Source of the DNA: CAYVQE01 sp964633205
Lineage (GTDB): Bacteria; Myxococcota; B64-G9
Length of the DNA: 36,648 nucleotides
Assembly (NCBI GenBank): GCA_964633205.1
Contig: CAZWFN010000052.1
Coordinates: forward strand, 1-36,648
Reading direction: 5' to 3'
The translations under genes and the position numbers were made by a program. Below, piece by piece: positions 22,149 to 33,300 of the stretch. The notes beneath the pieces were generated by a model. That model saw only the letters and a program-made list of their open reading frames with translations. It was not told where the DNA came from and searched no databases. Each line of letters begins with the position of its first letter. The first letter of the stretch is position 1.

Positions 22149-24839
22149 TCAGCGCGAGCGGCGGCGGGTCTGGGCGGTGGGCCGGGCGCTCAGCGGATCC
22201 TCGGGCCAGGGGTGCTTGGGGTAGCGGCCGCGCAGGTCGCGGCGCACCTCGGGGTAGACCTGTCGCCAGAAGGAAGCCAGGTCGCGGGTGACCTGCACCG
22301 GCCGGCCGTTGGGCGCCAGCAGGTGCAGCAGCAGCGCCAGCCGGCCACGGGCGATGCGCGGCGTCCGCTCCTGGCCGAACAGCTCCTGCAGCTTGACCGC
22401 CAGCACCGGCGCCGCCTCCGGCCCTTCGGCCGCGCTGTAGTCGATGGCCACCCGCCGGCCCGAGGGCACGGCGATGCGCTCGGGCAGCTCGGCGTCCAGC
22501 AGCCGGCGCCGGCGCCAGTCCAGCCGGCCCAGCAGCACGGCCGACCAGTCGAGCTGCGCCAGCTCGGCCAGGCTGCGCCGGCCGCTGCACTGCTCGGCCA
22601 GCAGCGCCCGCAGCCCTTCCTCGTCCAGCCGCGGCCAGTCGGCCTCGCCCAGCACCCGAGCGGCCAGGCGCAGCCGAGCCAAAGTGCGCCGGCCGGCCGC
22701 GTCCGGTCGGAAAACCTCCTCGAAGCGTGCGCCGGCCGCCCGCGCCAGCTCGGCCGCCGCCGCGTCCGGTTCCAGCGCCACGCCCACCTGTTCGTCGAGC
22801 AGCAGATCGGCGAAGCGCTGCTCGACCACGCCCACCACCGCGCCGCGCTGCGGGTCGAAACGCGCCCGGCACGACTCGCTCAGCGCCTGCGGAAAGAGCG
22901 CCGCCAGATCGGACCGCTCCACCGCATGGGCTTGGCGCACCCGGGCGACGGCGTGCAGCCCGCGCGGGCCGGCCTCGGCCTCCAGCGCCACGAACAACGG
23001 CGCCCGGCGCACCCCGGAACCGGCGTCCAGCCGCACGCCGGCGCCGCCGACCATCAGCGCCTCGTCGCTGCCCGCGGCGCGCCGGCGACAGACCCGATCG
23101 GCGAAGCCGGCCAGCACCGCCCGGCGCAAGGCCCGCTGCGGCCCGGTGGCTTTATCGCCAGCGCCGCCAGACGATGCCGCAGCGCCGGATTCGACCCGCG
23201 CGGCCCCGGCCCCCGAGCGCGCCGCGGTCGCTGTCTCCTTCGGCCGCCGCCCGCCGCCGGGTTCGCGCTGCGCCCCGCCCAGCCGGCCGGCCAGCCGCTC
23301 CAGCTGGGCGCGGGCGCGGTCGACCTGCGCCAGTGCGCCACGGTCCAGGCCCAGCCGCCCGCAGGCGGCGGCCGAAAAGCCGGCCGCGGCCGCCTCCTGG
23401 AACCAGTCGCGGCGCAGCAGCAGATCCGAATCGCTGTCCGGCAGCGCCGGCGGGCCGCCACCGCCGCGGGCCAGGATGTCCCGCTCGGCCAGCAGCGCGG
23501 CCAGCAGGGCCCCGTCGGCCGGCCGGCCGGCGTCGGCCGCGTGCGCCAGCAAGGCGCCCAGCCGTGGATGCACCGGCAGCCCGGCCAGCCGCCGGCCCAG
23601 CCGGGTCAGCCGCTCCGCGTCCGGCTGCACCGCCCCGAGCGAGCGCAGCAGCGCCAGCGCCGCGTCCAGCCCGGCCGCCGGCGGCGCATCCAGCCAACCG
23701 AGCGCCGCGGGCGGCCCCGGCTGAAAGGCCAACGCCGCCAGCACCACCGGCGCCAGATCGCAGCGCAGCAGCTCGGGCGTCTCGGCCGCCACCAGCCCGG
23801 CCTGCTCGGCCCGGGTCCACAGCCGCAGCGCGCGGCCCGGGCCCAGCCGACCGGCCCGGCCGGCGCGCTGGTCGGCCGAGGCCCGGCTGACGCGCTCGGT
23901 TTGCAGCCGCTCCAGACCCGTGCGCGGCTCGGCGCGCAGCCGCTTGACCAGACCGCTGTCGATCACCGCGCTGATGCCGGGCACGGTCAGCGAGGTCTCG
24001 GCGATGTTGGTCGCCAGCACCACCCGGCGGCGATCGGCCGGCGCCAGCGCCCGGTCCTGCGCGGCCGCCGGCAGCGCCCTGTACAGCGGCAGCACCGCCG
24101 GCCGACCGGGCAGCGGCGCCTCGTCCAGCAGGCGGCGGCAGCGCTCGATGGCGGCCGCGCCGGGCAAGAACACCAGCACGCCGCCGCCGTCGTCATCGGG
24201 CTCGGCCAGCAGCCGCTGCAGCCCGGCGCGCACCTGCCGCTCCAACGGGCGTTGGTCCGGCCGCTGCAGGTAGTCGATGCGCAGCGGATGCTGGCGCAGC
24301 GGACAATCCAGCGTCACACAGTCGGCGAGAAAATCGCGCACCGGCGCGGCGTCCAGAGTGGCCGACATCACCACCAGCCGCAGCTCGTCGCGCACCGCCT
24401 GCAGCTCGCGTAGAAAGGCCAGCGCCAGATCCAGGTGCAGCGAACGCTCGTGGAACTCGTCGAGCACCACGCAGGCCACGCCCTCGAGGAAGGGATCGGC
24501 GATCAGGCGCCGGGTCAGGATGCCCTCGGTGACCACCAGGATGCGGGTGGCGGCCGAGGCGCGGCGCTCGAAGCGCACCTGGTAGCCCACGCTGCGCCCC
24601 AGCGGCTCGCCCAGCAGCGCCGCCATGCGCCGGGCGCTGGCCCGGGCCGCCAGCCGCCGCGGCTGCAGCACCAGCAGCTGTCCCGCCTCGGTCCAGCCGG
24701 CCCGCTGCAGCGCCAGCGGCACCCGGGTGGTCTTGCCGGCGCCGGGCGGCGCGGTCAGCACCAGCGCCCGGTGGGCGGCCAGCGCGTCCAGCAGCTCGGG
24801 CAGCAGCCCGTCTATGGGCAGGGCCGATTCAGCGTCCAT
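22149..24839 (-). CDS. hrpB: ATP-dependent helicase HrpB
   Basis: An 896-residue DEAH-type helicase. Motif I is APPGAGKTT (30-38), motif Ia LQPRRLAARASA, motif II DEFH (127-130), motif III SATLDA, with NIAETSLTVPGI and QRAGRAGRLGPGRALRLW in the second RecA domain. The C-terminal HrpB-specific region is present, including LAPNGRPVQVTRDLASFWR and the typical ending HPWPEDPLSARPTAQTRRR. It is somewhat longer than the roughly 820 residues usual for the family because of an Ala/Gly-rich insertion at about 535-560. HrpB's cellular role is poorly defined. Its start codon lies inside the 3' end of the histidine kinase gene (11-base overlap), so the two are probably co-transcribed. Confidence 0.95.
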   Translation of the reverse strand: MDAESALPIDGLLPELLDALAAHRALVLTAPPGAGKTTRVPLALQRAGWTEAGQLLVLQPRRLAARASARRMAALLGEPLGRSVGYQVRFERRASAATRILVVTEGILTRRLIADPFLEGVACVVLDEFHERSLHLDLALAFLRELQAVRDELRLVVMSATLDAAPVRDFLADCVTLDCPLRQHPLRIDYLQRPDQRPLERQVRAGLQRLLAEPDDDGGGVLVFLPGAAAIERCRRLLDEAPLPGRPAVLPLYRALPAAAQDRALAPADRRRVVLATNIAETSLTVPGISAVIDSGLVKRLRAEPRTGLERLQTERVSRASADQRAGRAGRLGPGRALRLWTRAEQAGLVAAETPELLRCDLAPVVLAALAFQPGPPAALGWLDAPPAAGLDAALALLRSLGAVQPDAERLTRLGRRLAGLPVHPRLGALLAHAADAGRPADGALLAALLAERDILARGGGGPPALPDSDSDLLLRRDWFQEAAAAGFSAAACGRLGLDRGALAQVDRARAQLERLAGRLGGAQREPGGGRRPKETATAARSGAGAARVESGAAASSGGAGDKATGPQRALRRAVLAGFADRVCRRRAAGSDEALMVGGAGVRLDAGSGVRRAPLFVALEAEAGPRGLHAVARVRQAHAVERSDLAALFPQALSESCRARFDPQRGAVVGVVEQRFADLLLDEQVGVALEPDAAAAELARAAGARFEEVFRPDAAGRRTLARLRLAARVLGEADWPRLDEEGLRALLAEQCSGRRSLAELAQLDWSAVLLGRLDWRRRRLLDAELPERIAVPSGRRVAIDYSAAEGPEAAPVLAVKLQELFGQERTPRIARGRLALLLHLLAPNGRPVQVTRDLASFWRQVYPEVRRDLRGRYPKHPWPEDPLSARPTAQTRRRSR

Positions 24840-27102
24840 CGAGCGCCCGGCGCACGCGCGCGGCCAGCTGCTGGCGCGTGAAGGGCTTGCGCAGCCAGTC
24901 GCGCACCCCGGCCGCCGCGGCCCGCTCGATCAGCTCCGGCGGCAGCGCCCCGCCGGTGGCCAGCAGCAGGGGCAGATCGGGGCGCAGCTGGTGGATCTGG
25001 TCGGCCAGCTCCACACCGCTGATGCCCGGCATGAGCTGATCGCAGATGAGCAGGTCGAACCCGTCCGGGTTGGCGCGCAGCCGCTCCAGCGCCTGCTGCG
25101 GGTCGGTCTCGGCCTCGACCGCGTAGCCCAGCCGGTCCAGCAGCCGGCGGCCCACCTCGGCCACGGCCCGCTCGTCGTCGACCAGCAGCACCCGCTCGCT
25201 GCCGCCGCTCTGTTCGCCGCTCGGATCCTCTTCGTGACCATGCTCCTCGACCGGTGCAGCGCCCGTCGCGTCGGCCGCATCGGGCGGCGGGCAGGTGGGC
25301 AGCAGCAGGCGGAAGGTGGTGCCCTGGCCGGGCTGGCTGTCGACCTCGATCCAGCCGCCCAGCCCGGTGACGATGCCGTGCACCACGCTCAGGCCCAGCC
25401 CGGTGCCCTGATCCACCGGCTTGCTGGTGAAGAAGGGATCGAAGATGCGCTCGCGGGTGGCGGCGTCCATGCCGCAACCGCTGTCGCTGACGCTCAGGCA
25501 GCATAGATCCTGGCCGGCCTCCGAGCGGCCGGCGGGCTCCAGGCGCACGCCCAGCAGCCCGCCGTCCGGCTCCATGGCCTGGACGGCGTTGGTGCCCAGG
25601 TTCATCAGCACCTGGTGCAGCTGGGACGGCTCGGCCAGCACCCACAGCGGCTCGGCGGCCAGGTCGACCTGCAGCTCGATCGCCGGCGGCAGGGCTGCGC
25701 GCAGCATGCGGCCGCCCTCGGCCAGCAGCCGCTGCAGCTGCAGCGGCCGGCGCTGCTGGTCGAGCTGGCGGCCGAAGGTCAGGATCTGCTGCACCAGGTC
25801 GCGGGCCCGCGCCCCGGCCGCCAGCACCTGCTGCAGATCGGCCCGGGTCTGCTCGTCGGCGCCGTCCATGGCCACCTGGGCGAAGCCCATCATGGCCATC
25901 AGGCTGTTGTTGAAGTCGTGGGCGATGCCGCCGGCCAGGGTGCCGATGGCCTCCATCTTCTGGGCCTGGTGCAGCTGGCGCTCCAGCCGCTCGCGCTCCT
26001 GCTCGGCCCGCTTGCGGTCCATGATGTCGCGGGTCACTCCCAGCACGCTGCGCGGTTCCAGGTTCTCATCGAGCAGGAACTGGGTGCGCACCTCGACCCA
26101 GAGGGTGCTACCGTCGGCCCGGATCATCTCCAGCTCCAGATCCCGGCTGCGCCGCGGATCCGGTTTCTCGGCGTGGGCGGCCAGCTCCTGCTGCAGCACG
26201 GTTTGCACTTGCTGCAGGGACGCCTCGGTCAGGTAGTCGGTCGGCGCCATGGCCATCATCTGCTCGGGCGTCAACCCCAGCAGCGGCTCAATCGAGGGGC
26301 TGATGTAGGTGTAGCGCAGCTCGAGGTCCATGGTCCAGATGACGTCGCGGATGTGCTCGGCCAGCAGGCGGTAGCGCTCGCGGCTTTCGGCCAGCTCGGC
26401 CGCGGCCGCGGCCCGGCGCTGCTCGGCCCGCCGTGCGCCGCGGGCAATCCAGGTCCCCAGCGCCAGCACCAGCAGCAGCGCCCCGGCCAGCCCCCAGCCG
26501 GTATCGCGCCGCAGCCCGGCCAGCGCTTGCTCGACGTCCTCGAGGTAGACCCCGGTGCCCACCACCCAGCCCCAGGGCTCGAACAGGCGCACGAAGGATT
26601 CTTTTTCCAATGCCACGGAAGGCGCCCCCGGACGCGGCCAGCGGTAACGCAACAAGCCGGAGCCGCGCTGGCGCACCAGGGCGTTCATCCGCGGCAGGGG
26701 CGATGGCGCGTCCCAGGTGGGAATCTCGCCATCCAAGATCCGACCCTCGAGCGAGGGAAATCCCGGCTGCACGATCACCCGGCAGTCCAGATCGTGTACC
26801 CAGAAGTAACCCTGGTCGCGCTCGCCGTAGCGCATGGCGCGCAGGTCGGCGGCCGCCTCGCGCCGGGCCTTCTCCGCGCTGACCCGGCCCGACTCCACCT
26901 CGCGCTGCAGCCGCCGCAGGTTGCCCACCACCGCGGCGGTCATGTCGGCCAGCCGCGCCCGCTCCCGCTCCCAGACCGCCTGTTCCACCCTGGGCAGCAC
27001 CAGGCCGAAGGCCACGGCGCCGACCAGCACCCCGGCCAGCGCGATCGGCAGCAGGATGCGGATCGACCAGGACGGCATGCGGCGGCGCGGCGTGTCGGCC
27101 AC
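24829..27102 (-). CDS. Hybrid sensor histidine kinase (sCache-PAS-HisKA-HATPase-REC)
   Basis: A 757-residue membrane sensor. It has a transmembrane helix at about 16-36, a periplasmic single-Cache domain (about 40-195, with the typical YGERDQGYFWVHDLDCRV and WGWVVGTGVYLEDV), and a second helix at about 203-221. These are followed by a PAS domain with PAC (245-365) and HisKA with phospho-acceptor H395 in GGIAHDFNNS. The HATPase has N-box NLGTNAVQAM, G1 VSDSGCGM and G2 GTGLGLSVVHGI. A receiver follows with acceptor D688 in LLICDQLMPG and Lys in LRKPFT. The start is GTG at 27102 after AGGAGA. sCache domains commonly bind small organic acids; the ligand here is unknown. No DNA-binding regulator is adjacent, so signalling is probably relayed elsewhere. 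Confidence 0.93.
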   Translation of the reverse strand: MADTPRRRMPSWSIRILLPIALAGVLVGAVAFGLVLPRVEQAVWERERARLADMTAAVVGNLRRLQREVESGRVSAEKARREAAADLRAMRYGERDQGYFWVHDLDCRVIVQPGFPSLEGRILDGEIPTWDAPSPLPRMNALVRQRGSGLLRYRWPRPGAPSVALEKESFVRLFEPWGWVVGTGVYLEDVEQALAGLRRDTGWGLAGALLLVLALGTWIARGARRAEQRRAAAAAELAESRERYRLLAEHIRDVIWTMDLELRYTYISPSIEPLLGLTPEQMMAMAPTDYLTEASLQQVQTVLQQELAAHAEKPDPRRSRDLELEMIRADGSTLWVEVRTQFLLDENLEPRSVLGVTRDIMDRKRAEQERERLERQLHQAQKMEAIGTLAGGIAHDFNNSLMAMMGFAQVAMDGADEQTRADLQQVLAAGARARDLVQQILTFGRQLDQQRRPLQLQRLLAEGGRMLRAALPPAIELQVDLAAEPLWVLAEPSQLHQVLMNLGTNAVQAMEPDGGLLGVRLEPAGRSEAGQDLCCLSVSDSGCGMDAATRERIFDPFFTSKPVDQGTGLGLSVVHGIVTGLGGWIEVDSQPGQGTTFRLLLPTCPPPDAADATGAAPVEEHGHEEDPSGEQSGGSERVLLVDDERAVAEVGRRLLDRLGYAVEAETDPQQALERLRANPDGFDLLICDQLMPGISGVELADQIHQLRPDLPLLLATGGALPPELIERAAAAGVRDWLRKPFTRQQLAARVRRALDGR

Positions 27103-27147
27103 CAGGGGGGTTCTCCTGCGGGGCTGCGGCCCGAGGCAGGGGCCGGC

Positions 27148-28014
27148 CTACTCGGACAGGACCTTGTCGAATCCGGGCAGCTCGTCGATCTTGGGCATGA
27201 ACACGATCTCGACCCGCCGGTTGAACTCGCGGTTCTCGCGGGTGTCGTTGTCCACCAGCGGATCGAACTCGGCGCTGCCGGCGGCCGAGATCATCTCCGG
27301 CTCGACGCCGTTGTCGATCAGCAGCTTGACCACCTCGACCGCCCGCTGGGTGGACAGCTCCCAGTTGGATGGGAAGCGGGCCGAGTGGATGGGCCGGTCG
27401 TCGGTGTGGCCCATGACCTGGAAGCGCCGGTCCTCGAAGGTGGCCAGGGTGTGGGCCAGCTCGGCCAGCGCCTCGCGGGCCTCTTCCTTGATGCGGGTCG
27501 AACCGGGCGCGAAAACGATGTCCGAGGCCATGCGCACCACCAGCAGGCCGTTGCGCGGTTTGACCTGCAGCGTGCCGGCGTCCATCATCACCTTGAGCTT
27601 TTCGAGCAAGCGGCGGAACTCGGCGTTGCGCCGCTCGGTCACCGCCTGCATCTGCTTGAGCTTGTCGACCTGGGCCATCAGCTGCTGCTGATGCTGGCTC
27701 AGCTCGGCCCGTTCGGCCGCCAGCTGGCCCTTCTCGCCGGACAGCTGGTCGATCTTCATGCTCATCGAGGCCATCATGGCCTCCTGCTGGTCGGACTCTT
27801 CGCTGCAAGCGGCCAGCTCGGTCTGGCAGGCCTTCTTGGCCTGCTTCTCCGCGTCGCGCTCGCTCTCCAGCTTCTGCTGCATCTGATCGAAGGCGGCCTG
27901 ATCCTCGGTCTCGGTCTTCTTGAGGATCTCCTCGTGGGTACTGGTCATCATGCAGGCCGGGGTGATCAGGGCGGCCACCAGGGCCAGGCTCGCCAGCTTC
28001 CAGGCACCCTTCAT
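27148..28014 (-). CDS. OmpA/MotB-type lipoprotein with coiled coil
   Basis: A 288-residue lipoprotein with lipobox ITPAC (Cys21). Residues 25-145 are a long charged coiled coil (EEILKKTETEDQAAFDQMQQ ... MAQVDKLKQMQAVTERRNAE). The C-terminal domain from about 150 is a peptidoglycan-binding OmpA/MotB fold: IVFAPGSTRIKEEAREAL, VMGHTDDRPIHSARFPSNWE, LSTQRAVEVVKLLIDNGVEP and ENREFNRRVEIVF. The FPSNWELS element is MotB-like, but there is no MotA gene nearby and no stator-type transmembrane helix. It probably tethers the outer membrane to the cell wall. ATG 28014 follows AAGGAGGAG; the frame is open 31 codons further upstream, but that would bury the lipobox. Confidence 0.9.
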   Translation of the reverse strand: MKGAWKLASLALVAALITPACMMTSTHEEILKKTETEDQAAFDQMQQKLESERDAEKQAKKACQTELAACSEESDQQEAMMASMSMKIDQLSGEKGQLAAERAELSQHQQQLMAQVDKLKQMQAVTERRNAEFRRLLEKLKVMMDAGTLQVKPRNGLLVVRMASDIVFAPGSTRIKEEAREALAELAHTLATFEDRRFQVMGHTDDRPIHSARFPSNWELSTQRAVEVVKLLIDNGVEPEMISAAGSAEFDPLVDNDTRENREFNRRVEIVFMPKIDELPGFDKVLSE

Positions 28015-28122
28015 CGGGCTCCTCCTTCCCGCACGGCTCGGTGCGACCGGTTGTCGTTCGGAGGGATTCAGCCATCCCCCCGGATGGCGACCGCGCAGAC
28101 TGCACATGACGCGGACTCTGGG

Positions 28123-28152
28123 TTTATACCGCGTCCGCGTACCGAATGCCAG
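28123..28152 (-). promoter_or_regulatory. Possible promoter of the OmpA/MotB lipoprotein gene
   Basis: On the minus strand TATAAA (28128-28123) is preceded, 18 bases away, by CTGGCA (28152-28147). The -10 box stands out in otherwise GC-rich DNA. It would give a leader of about 100 bases before ATG 28014. The -35 box is weak. Confidence 0.35.
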
Positions 28153-28180
28153 TGCGGCGCGCTGGATCTGCCCAGCGGTC

Positions 28181-29242
<1,062 letters not shown>

Positions 29243-29314
29243 GCCGGTACGCTCCTCACTCCGTTCGGGTTGGTCGCCACCAGCCCCGCCCCCTTCGAAC
29301 GGGCTGGGATGAGC

Positions 29315-29342
29315 AAGTTAAGGTTGCCCATCGCCGTGTCAA
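29315..29342 (-). promoter_or_regulatory. Sigma-70-like promoter of the aldolase gene
   Basis: On the minus strand a perfect TTGACA (29342-29337) and TAACTT (29320-29315) are 16 bases apart, placing initiation near 29308, about 65 bases before the aldolase ATG at 29242. The -10 element matches the consensus at only three positions. Confidence 0.5.
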
Positions 29343-29418
29343 CCACTTCGAGGAATGCCGGGCCGGGCTCGTATTCGGCGAAGCGGCTGGTATAGTGTCC
29401 TGCGCGAGGAGACCGAGC

Positions 29419-30387
29419 ATGGCGACCGCTGCCGGGCCGAATGAACACGATGTACTGGTGGTGCTCGGGCCCACCGCCTGCGGCAAGACCCGGCTGGGGG
29501 TGGCTTTGGCGCGGGCGCTGGGCGGCGAGATCGTCTCGGCCGACTCGCGGCAGGTCTACCGCGGCCTCGACATCGGCACCGGCAAGGACCTGGCCGAGTA
29601 CGGCAGCGGGCCCGAGCGGGTGGCCCATCACCTGATCGACGTGGTCGCGCCCGACGGGCAGTACAGCCTGTACCACTTCCAGCGCGCCTGCTACGCGGTG
29701 TTCGAATCGCTGTGGGCCCGCGGCCGGCTGCCGCTGCTGGTCGGCGGCAGTGGGCTGTACATCGAGGCGGTGATCGAGGGCTACGCCCTGGTGGCGGCCC
29801 CGCCCGACCCGGCGCTGCGCGCCGAGCTCAAGGCGCTGGACTTCGACCGGCTGGTCGAACGACTGCGCGCCAGCCGGCCGCGGCTGCACAACACCACCGA
29901 CCTGACCGATCGGCGCAAGCTGGAACGCGCCATCGAGATCGCCGAGCGGGCGCAGCAGACCCCGCCGCCGCCGCGGCCGCAGCTGCGCCCGCTGTTGCTC
30001 GGCGCGGCTTTCGACCGCGAGACCATCTACGCCCGCATCGGCCGGCGGCTGGCGCAGCGGCTCGACCAAGGCCTGATCGAAGAAGTCGAGCGGCTGCGCG
30101 CCGAAGGGCTGAGCTGGCAGCGGCTGGACGAGCTGGGCCTGGAGTACCAGCACGTGGCCGCCTACCTGCGCGGCCGCTATCCGGACCGCGCGGCGCTGCA
30201 CGCCGGGCTGTGGCAGGCCATCCGCCACTTCGCCCGCCGCCAGCTGTCCTGGTTCCGCCGCATGGAGCGCCGCGGCTGGACCATCCACTGGATCCCCGAG
30301 GCCGACCCGCAAATCGCCCTCGAGGTGGTGCGCCGCCAGGGGCGCTTCGGTCAGGGCGTGATCTCGATGCTGCGGCCCGAGGAGTAA
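29419..30387 (+). CDS. miaA: tRNA dimethylallyltransferase
   Basis: A 322-residue enzyme that transfers the dimethylallyl group to N6 of A37 in tRNAs reading codons that begin with U. Motifs are the P-loop GPTACGKT (17-24), EIVSADSRQVYRGLDIGTGK (catalytic and substrate loop), HHLIDVV, VGGSGLYIEAVIEG, and RKLERAIEIAE. The C-terminal QAIRHFARRQLSWFRRM reflects the usual RQ-x-TW-R element. ATG 29419 is preferred over a GTG at 29395 because GAGGAG lies about seven bases upstream of it and the P-loop is then at the usual distance. TATAGT at 29391-29396 may be its -10 box. Its 3' end overlaps that of the convergent macroglobulin gene by 37 bases. Confidence 0.95.
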   Translation: MATAAGPNEHDVLVVLGPTACGKTRLGVALARALGGEIVSADSRQVYRGLDIGTGKDLAEYGSGPERVAHHLIDVVAPDGQYSLYHFQRACYAVFESLWARGRLPLLVGGSGLYIEAVIEGYALVAAPPDPALRAELKALDFDRLVERLRASRPRLHNTTDLTDRRKLERAIEIAERAQQTPPPPRPQLRPLLLGAAFDRETIYARIGRRLAQRLDQGLIEEVERLRAEGLSWQRLDELGLEYQHVAAYLRGRYPDRAALHAGLWQAIRHFARRQLSWFRRMERRGWTIHWIPEADPQIALEVVRRQGRFGQGVISMLRPEE

Positions 30388-33300
30388 CCGACGAACTCCG
30401 GGGCGTACATGGGCTGGACCTGAGCCGGAGCGGCCTTGAAGGTGCCGGCCACGGTGGCCCGGATGCGGTACTTGAAGGGGTACTCGCCCACCGGCAGCCG
30501 GGCGAAGAAGAAGTTCTGGCCCGAGTCGCGCACCTCCTCGTAGTAGACCAGCCCCAGCCGCCAGCGGTGCCGGCTGACCTGGCTGGTGGGCTCGAAGCCG
30601 GCCGGGCGCGGATCGCGCAGGTGCACGTACTCCATGGCGTGCTTGCTGGTCAGGCTCAGCTGCACCTCGACCTCGTCGCCCACTGCGATGCGGGCGCCTG
30701 CGGCCAGCGGCTCCAGGCGCACCTCGCGGCCGGCCTTGACGCGGCGGAAGTACTTGCGCTCCACGCGCAGATAATCGCCGCGGGCCTCGGCCGGCAGCTG
30801 CTCGGTGGAGAAGTGCCAGGTGGCCGAGGCGAACTGGTAGCCGTCGGTCTGCTGCTCGACCACCACGGTGGCGTGCTTCTTGGGCTCGATGCGCTCGCCG
30901 GGCACCACGAGCTGGTTCTTCTTGCCGCTGTAGACGTCCGGCTCGAACACGAAAGTGCGCTCCATGTCGCCCACCCGCACCCGGGTCTGCTCGCGCTGGC
31001 CCAGCCGGCCGGTCTCTTTCAGATAGTGGGCCAGGGCGTAGATCACCTCGGCGGTGGCCCGGGTGGACTTCCAGTGGTTGAGCTTCTTGTGGATGAACAG
31101 CCACAGCACCAGGCCGTCGACCTTGGGGTCCTCGGGCGTCAGCTCCATGGCCGTACGCAGGGCGAAGGCCTGGGTCTCGATGGTGTCGTTGTACCACAGC
31201 CAGGCGCGGTCCTCGGGCGCGAAGAAGGTGCCCTGATCCTCGGTCTGCTTCGCGGCGTCCATCACGCTGGCCCAGACCAGCCGGGCGTCGCGGCTGCGAT
31301 CGCGGCGCGCCAGGGCCAGCGCCAGGTAGCCCTTGAGGTAGGGCGAGTGCTGCTTCCAGTGCGCGAACGAGAAATCGAGCATGGTGTCGCGCTCGGTCTC
31401 GCTGAACACCCCGCCGGTCCAGGCGGCGTCGCCGCCCTTGGGTTCACCGTCCGGGCCGGGGTAGTTCGACAGCACGTAGTTGATGAAGGTGACGAACTCC
31501 CAGCAGGCATCGCGGGCCATGCAGCCGCGCACCATCTCGTTGACGTAGTGGCGGTGCATATAGCGCCAGGCGCGCTGGATGACGTCGCGCGGCACCTCCA
31601 CGCCGAACTCCAGCGCCTTGGAGAAGCCGTGCAGGATGTACAGCGTCATGTAGGGCGAGGGCGGCCCGCCCGGAAACCAGGGAAAGCCCCCGGCCGCCGT
31701 CTGGGCCTTTTTCAGCTTCGCCAGCGAGGCCCGGCGCTGGGCCTGGGCGATGCGCGGGTCGAGCACCTTGAGCAGCCGCTGCGGGTCGTCCTGGCCGCCG
31801 CGGGCCTGGCGCAGCCAGGGCGTCTCCTCCAGGGCCATCTTGCGGTTGGGATCCGGTTCGGCCCACTGCTCCAGCCGGGTGTCGCGCGCGGCCATCTTCT
31901 GCGCCATGCGGGCCACGGCCGGGTAGTCGTCGAACAGCGAGCTCAGGATGCCGGTGGACAGAAAGCGGTTCAGCGTCTGCTCGGTGCACTCGTAGGGGTA
32001 GTCGATCAGGTAGGGCAGGGCCTCGAGCACCGAGTAGAACAGCTGCCCGTCCAGGGTGACCACCAGCTGCTGGTGGATGCGGCTGGGGTCGTCGTCGGCG
32101 CGCATGTCTTCGAAGCTCAGCTCGCGGCGCCCCGCGTCGCGCAGCACCGCGAAGCGCGACTGGGCCAGGTGCATGCGGCCCGGCAGCACCGGGATGGGCC
32201 GCAGCTCGCCGTCGGAGATGGCCCCCGAGCGGGCCGTGACCCGGAAGGCCACCGGCCCCACCCGGGCCGGGGTCTGGATGGCGAAGGCCAGGCTGGTCGA
32301 GCCGCCGGCCGCCACGCTGAAGGCCCGGCCGCGGGCGGCCGCGGGCGTCAGGCCGAACTCTGCCAGCAGGCTCTCTTGGCTGTCCGGATCGATGATGTCG
32401 AAGTCCAGCTCACCGGCCAGCTCGCGCTCGGCGGCGTTGTTGACCACCACCTTGATCCGGGCCGCGTCGCCCTCGCGCAGAAAGCGCGGCAGGTAGGGCC
32501 GCACCATCAGCTCCTTGACCGTGCGCGCCTGCTCGTGCAGCGCGCCCGAGCGCAGGTCGCGGGTGATGGCGTGGACCCAGACGTTCCAGCCGGTCACCGA
32601 GTCCGGGGCCTCGAACTCGATGCGCACCGTCCCGTCGCCGTCGCTGACCAGGTGCGGCAGGAAAAAGGCCGTCTCGGAGAAGTCGGCACGCAGCTCGACC
32701 GCGTCGCCGGCCGGCCGGTCGCCGCCCGCGCCCGGCTCTGCCGGCTCGTCCTCGGCCCGGCCGGACGGCCGCTCCTCGTCTTCCGCCAGCTCGGCCTTCT
32801 TCTTGCGTTCGCCGGCGCTCGCCTCGGACGGCGCCAGGGGCTCGTCGCCCGCCAGCGCGTTGTCCGGCGCGGATTTGGCCTGCATGGCCACCATGCCCCG
32901 GTGGCGGTACAGCCCGTCGCGGCGCCCCCCCGGCCCGCCCAGGGCGTAGCCGCGGGGGAACTGGAGTCGGTCGCCGCGCAGCTGGGCCACGCCCGGCAGG
33001 CCGCCGAAGCCGCCGTGGCGCAGCCAGAAGCCGGGCGCCCGGCCCAGGGTGGAGTGCCACAAGGCGGCGTGGGCCCAGTTGGGATACAGGCTGCTGGGCT
33101 CGGGCGGCGCATGGGGCGCAAAGGCGTCCAGGCTGCGGTCGTACATGTAGGCCAGCACCTCGGCCGCGGCCCGCTCCAGCGGCCGGCCGTCCGCCGCGCG
33201 CAGCTCGACCGTCCAGGTCTCGCTGGCGCCCGGGCGCAGCCGGTCGCGGAAGGTGGCGAACTCCAGCTGGAGCTGCTTGTCGCTCCAGGGCACGAACACG

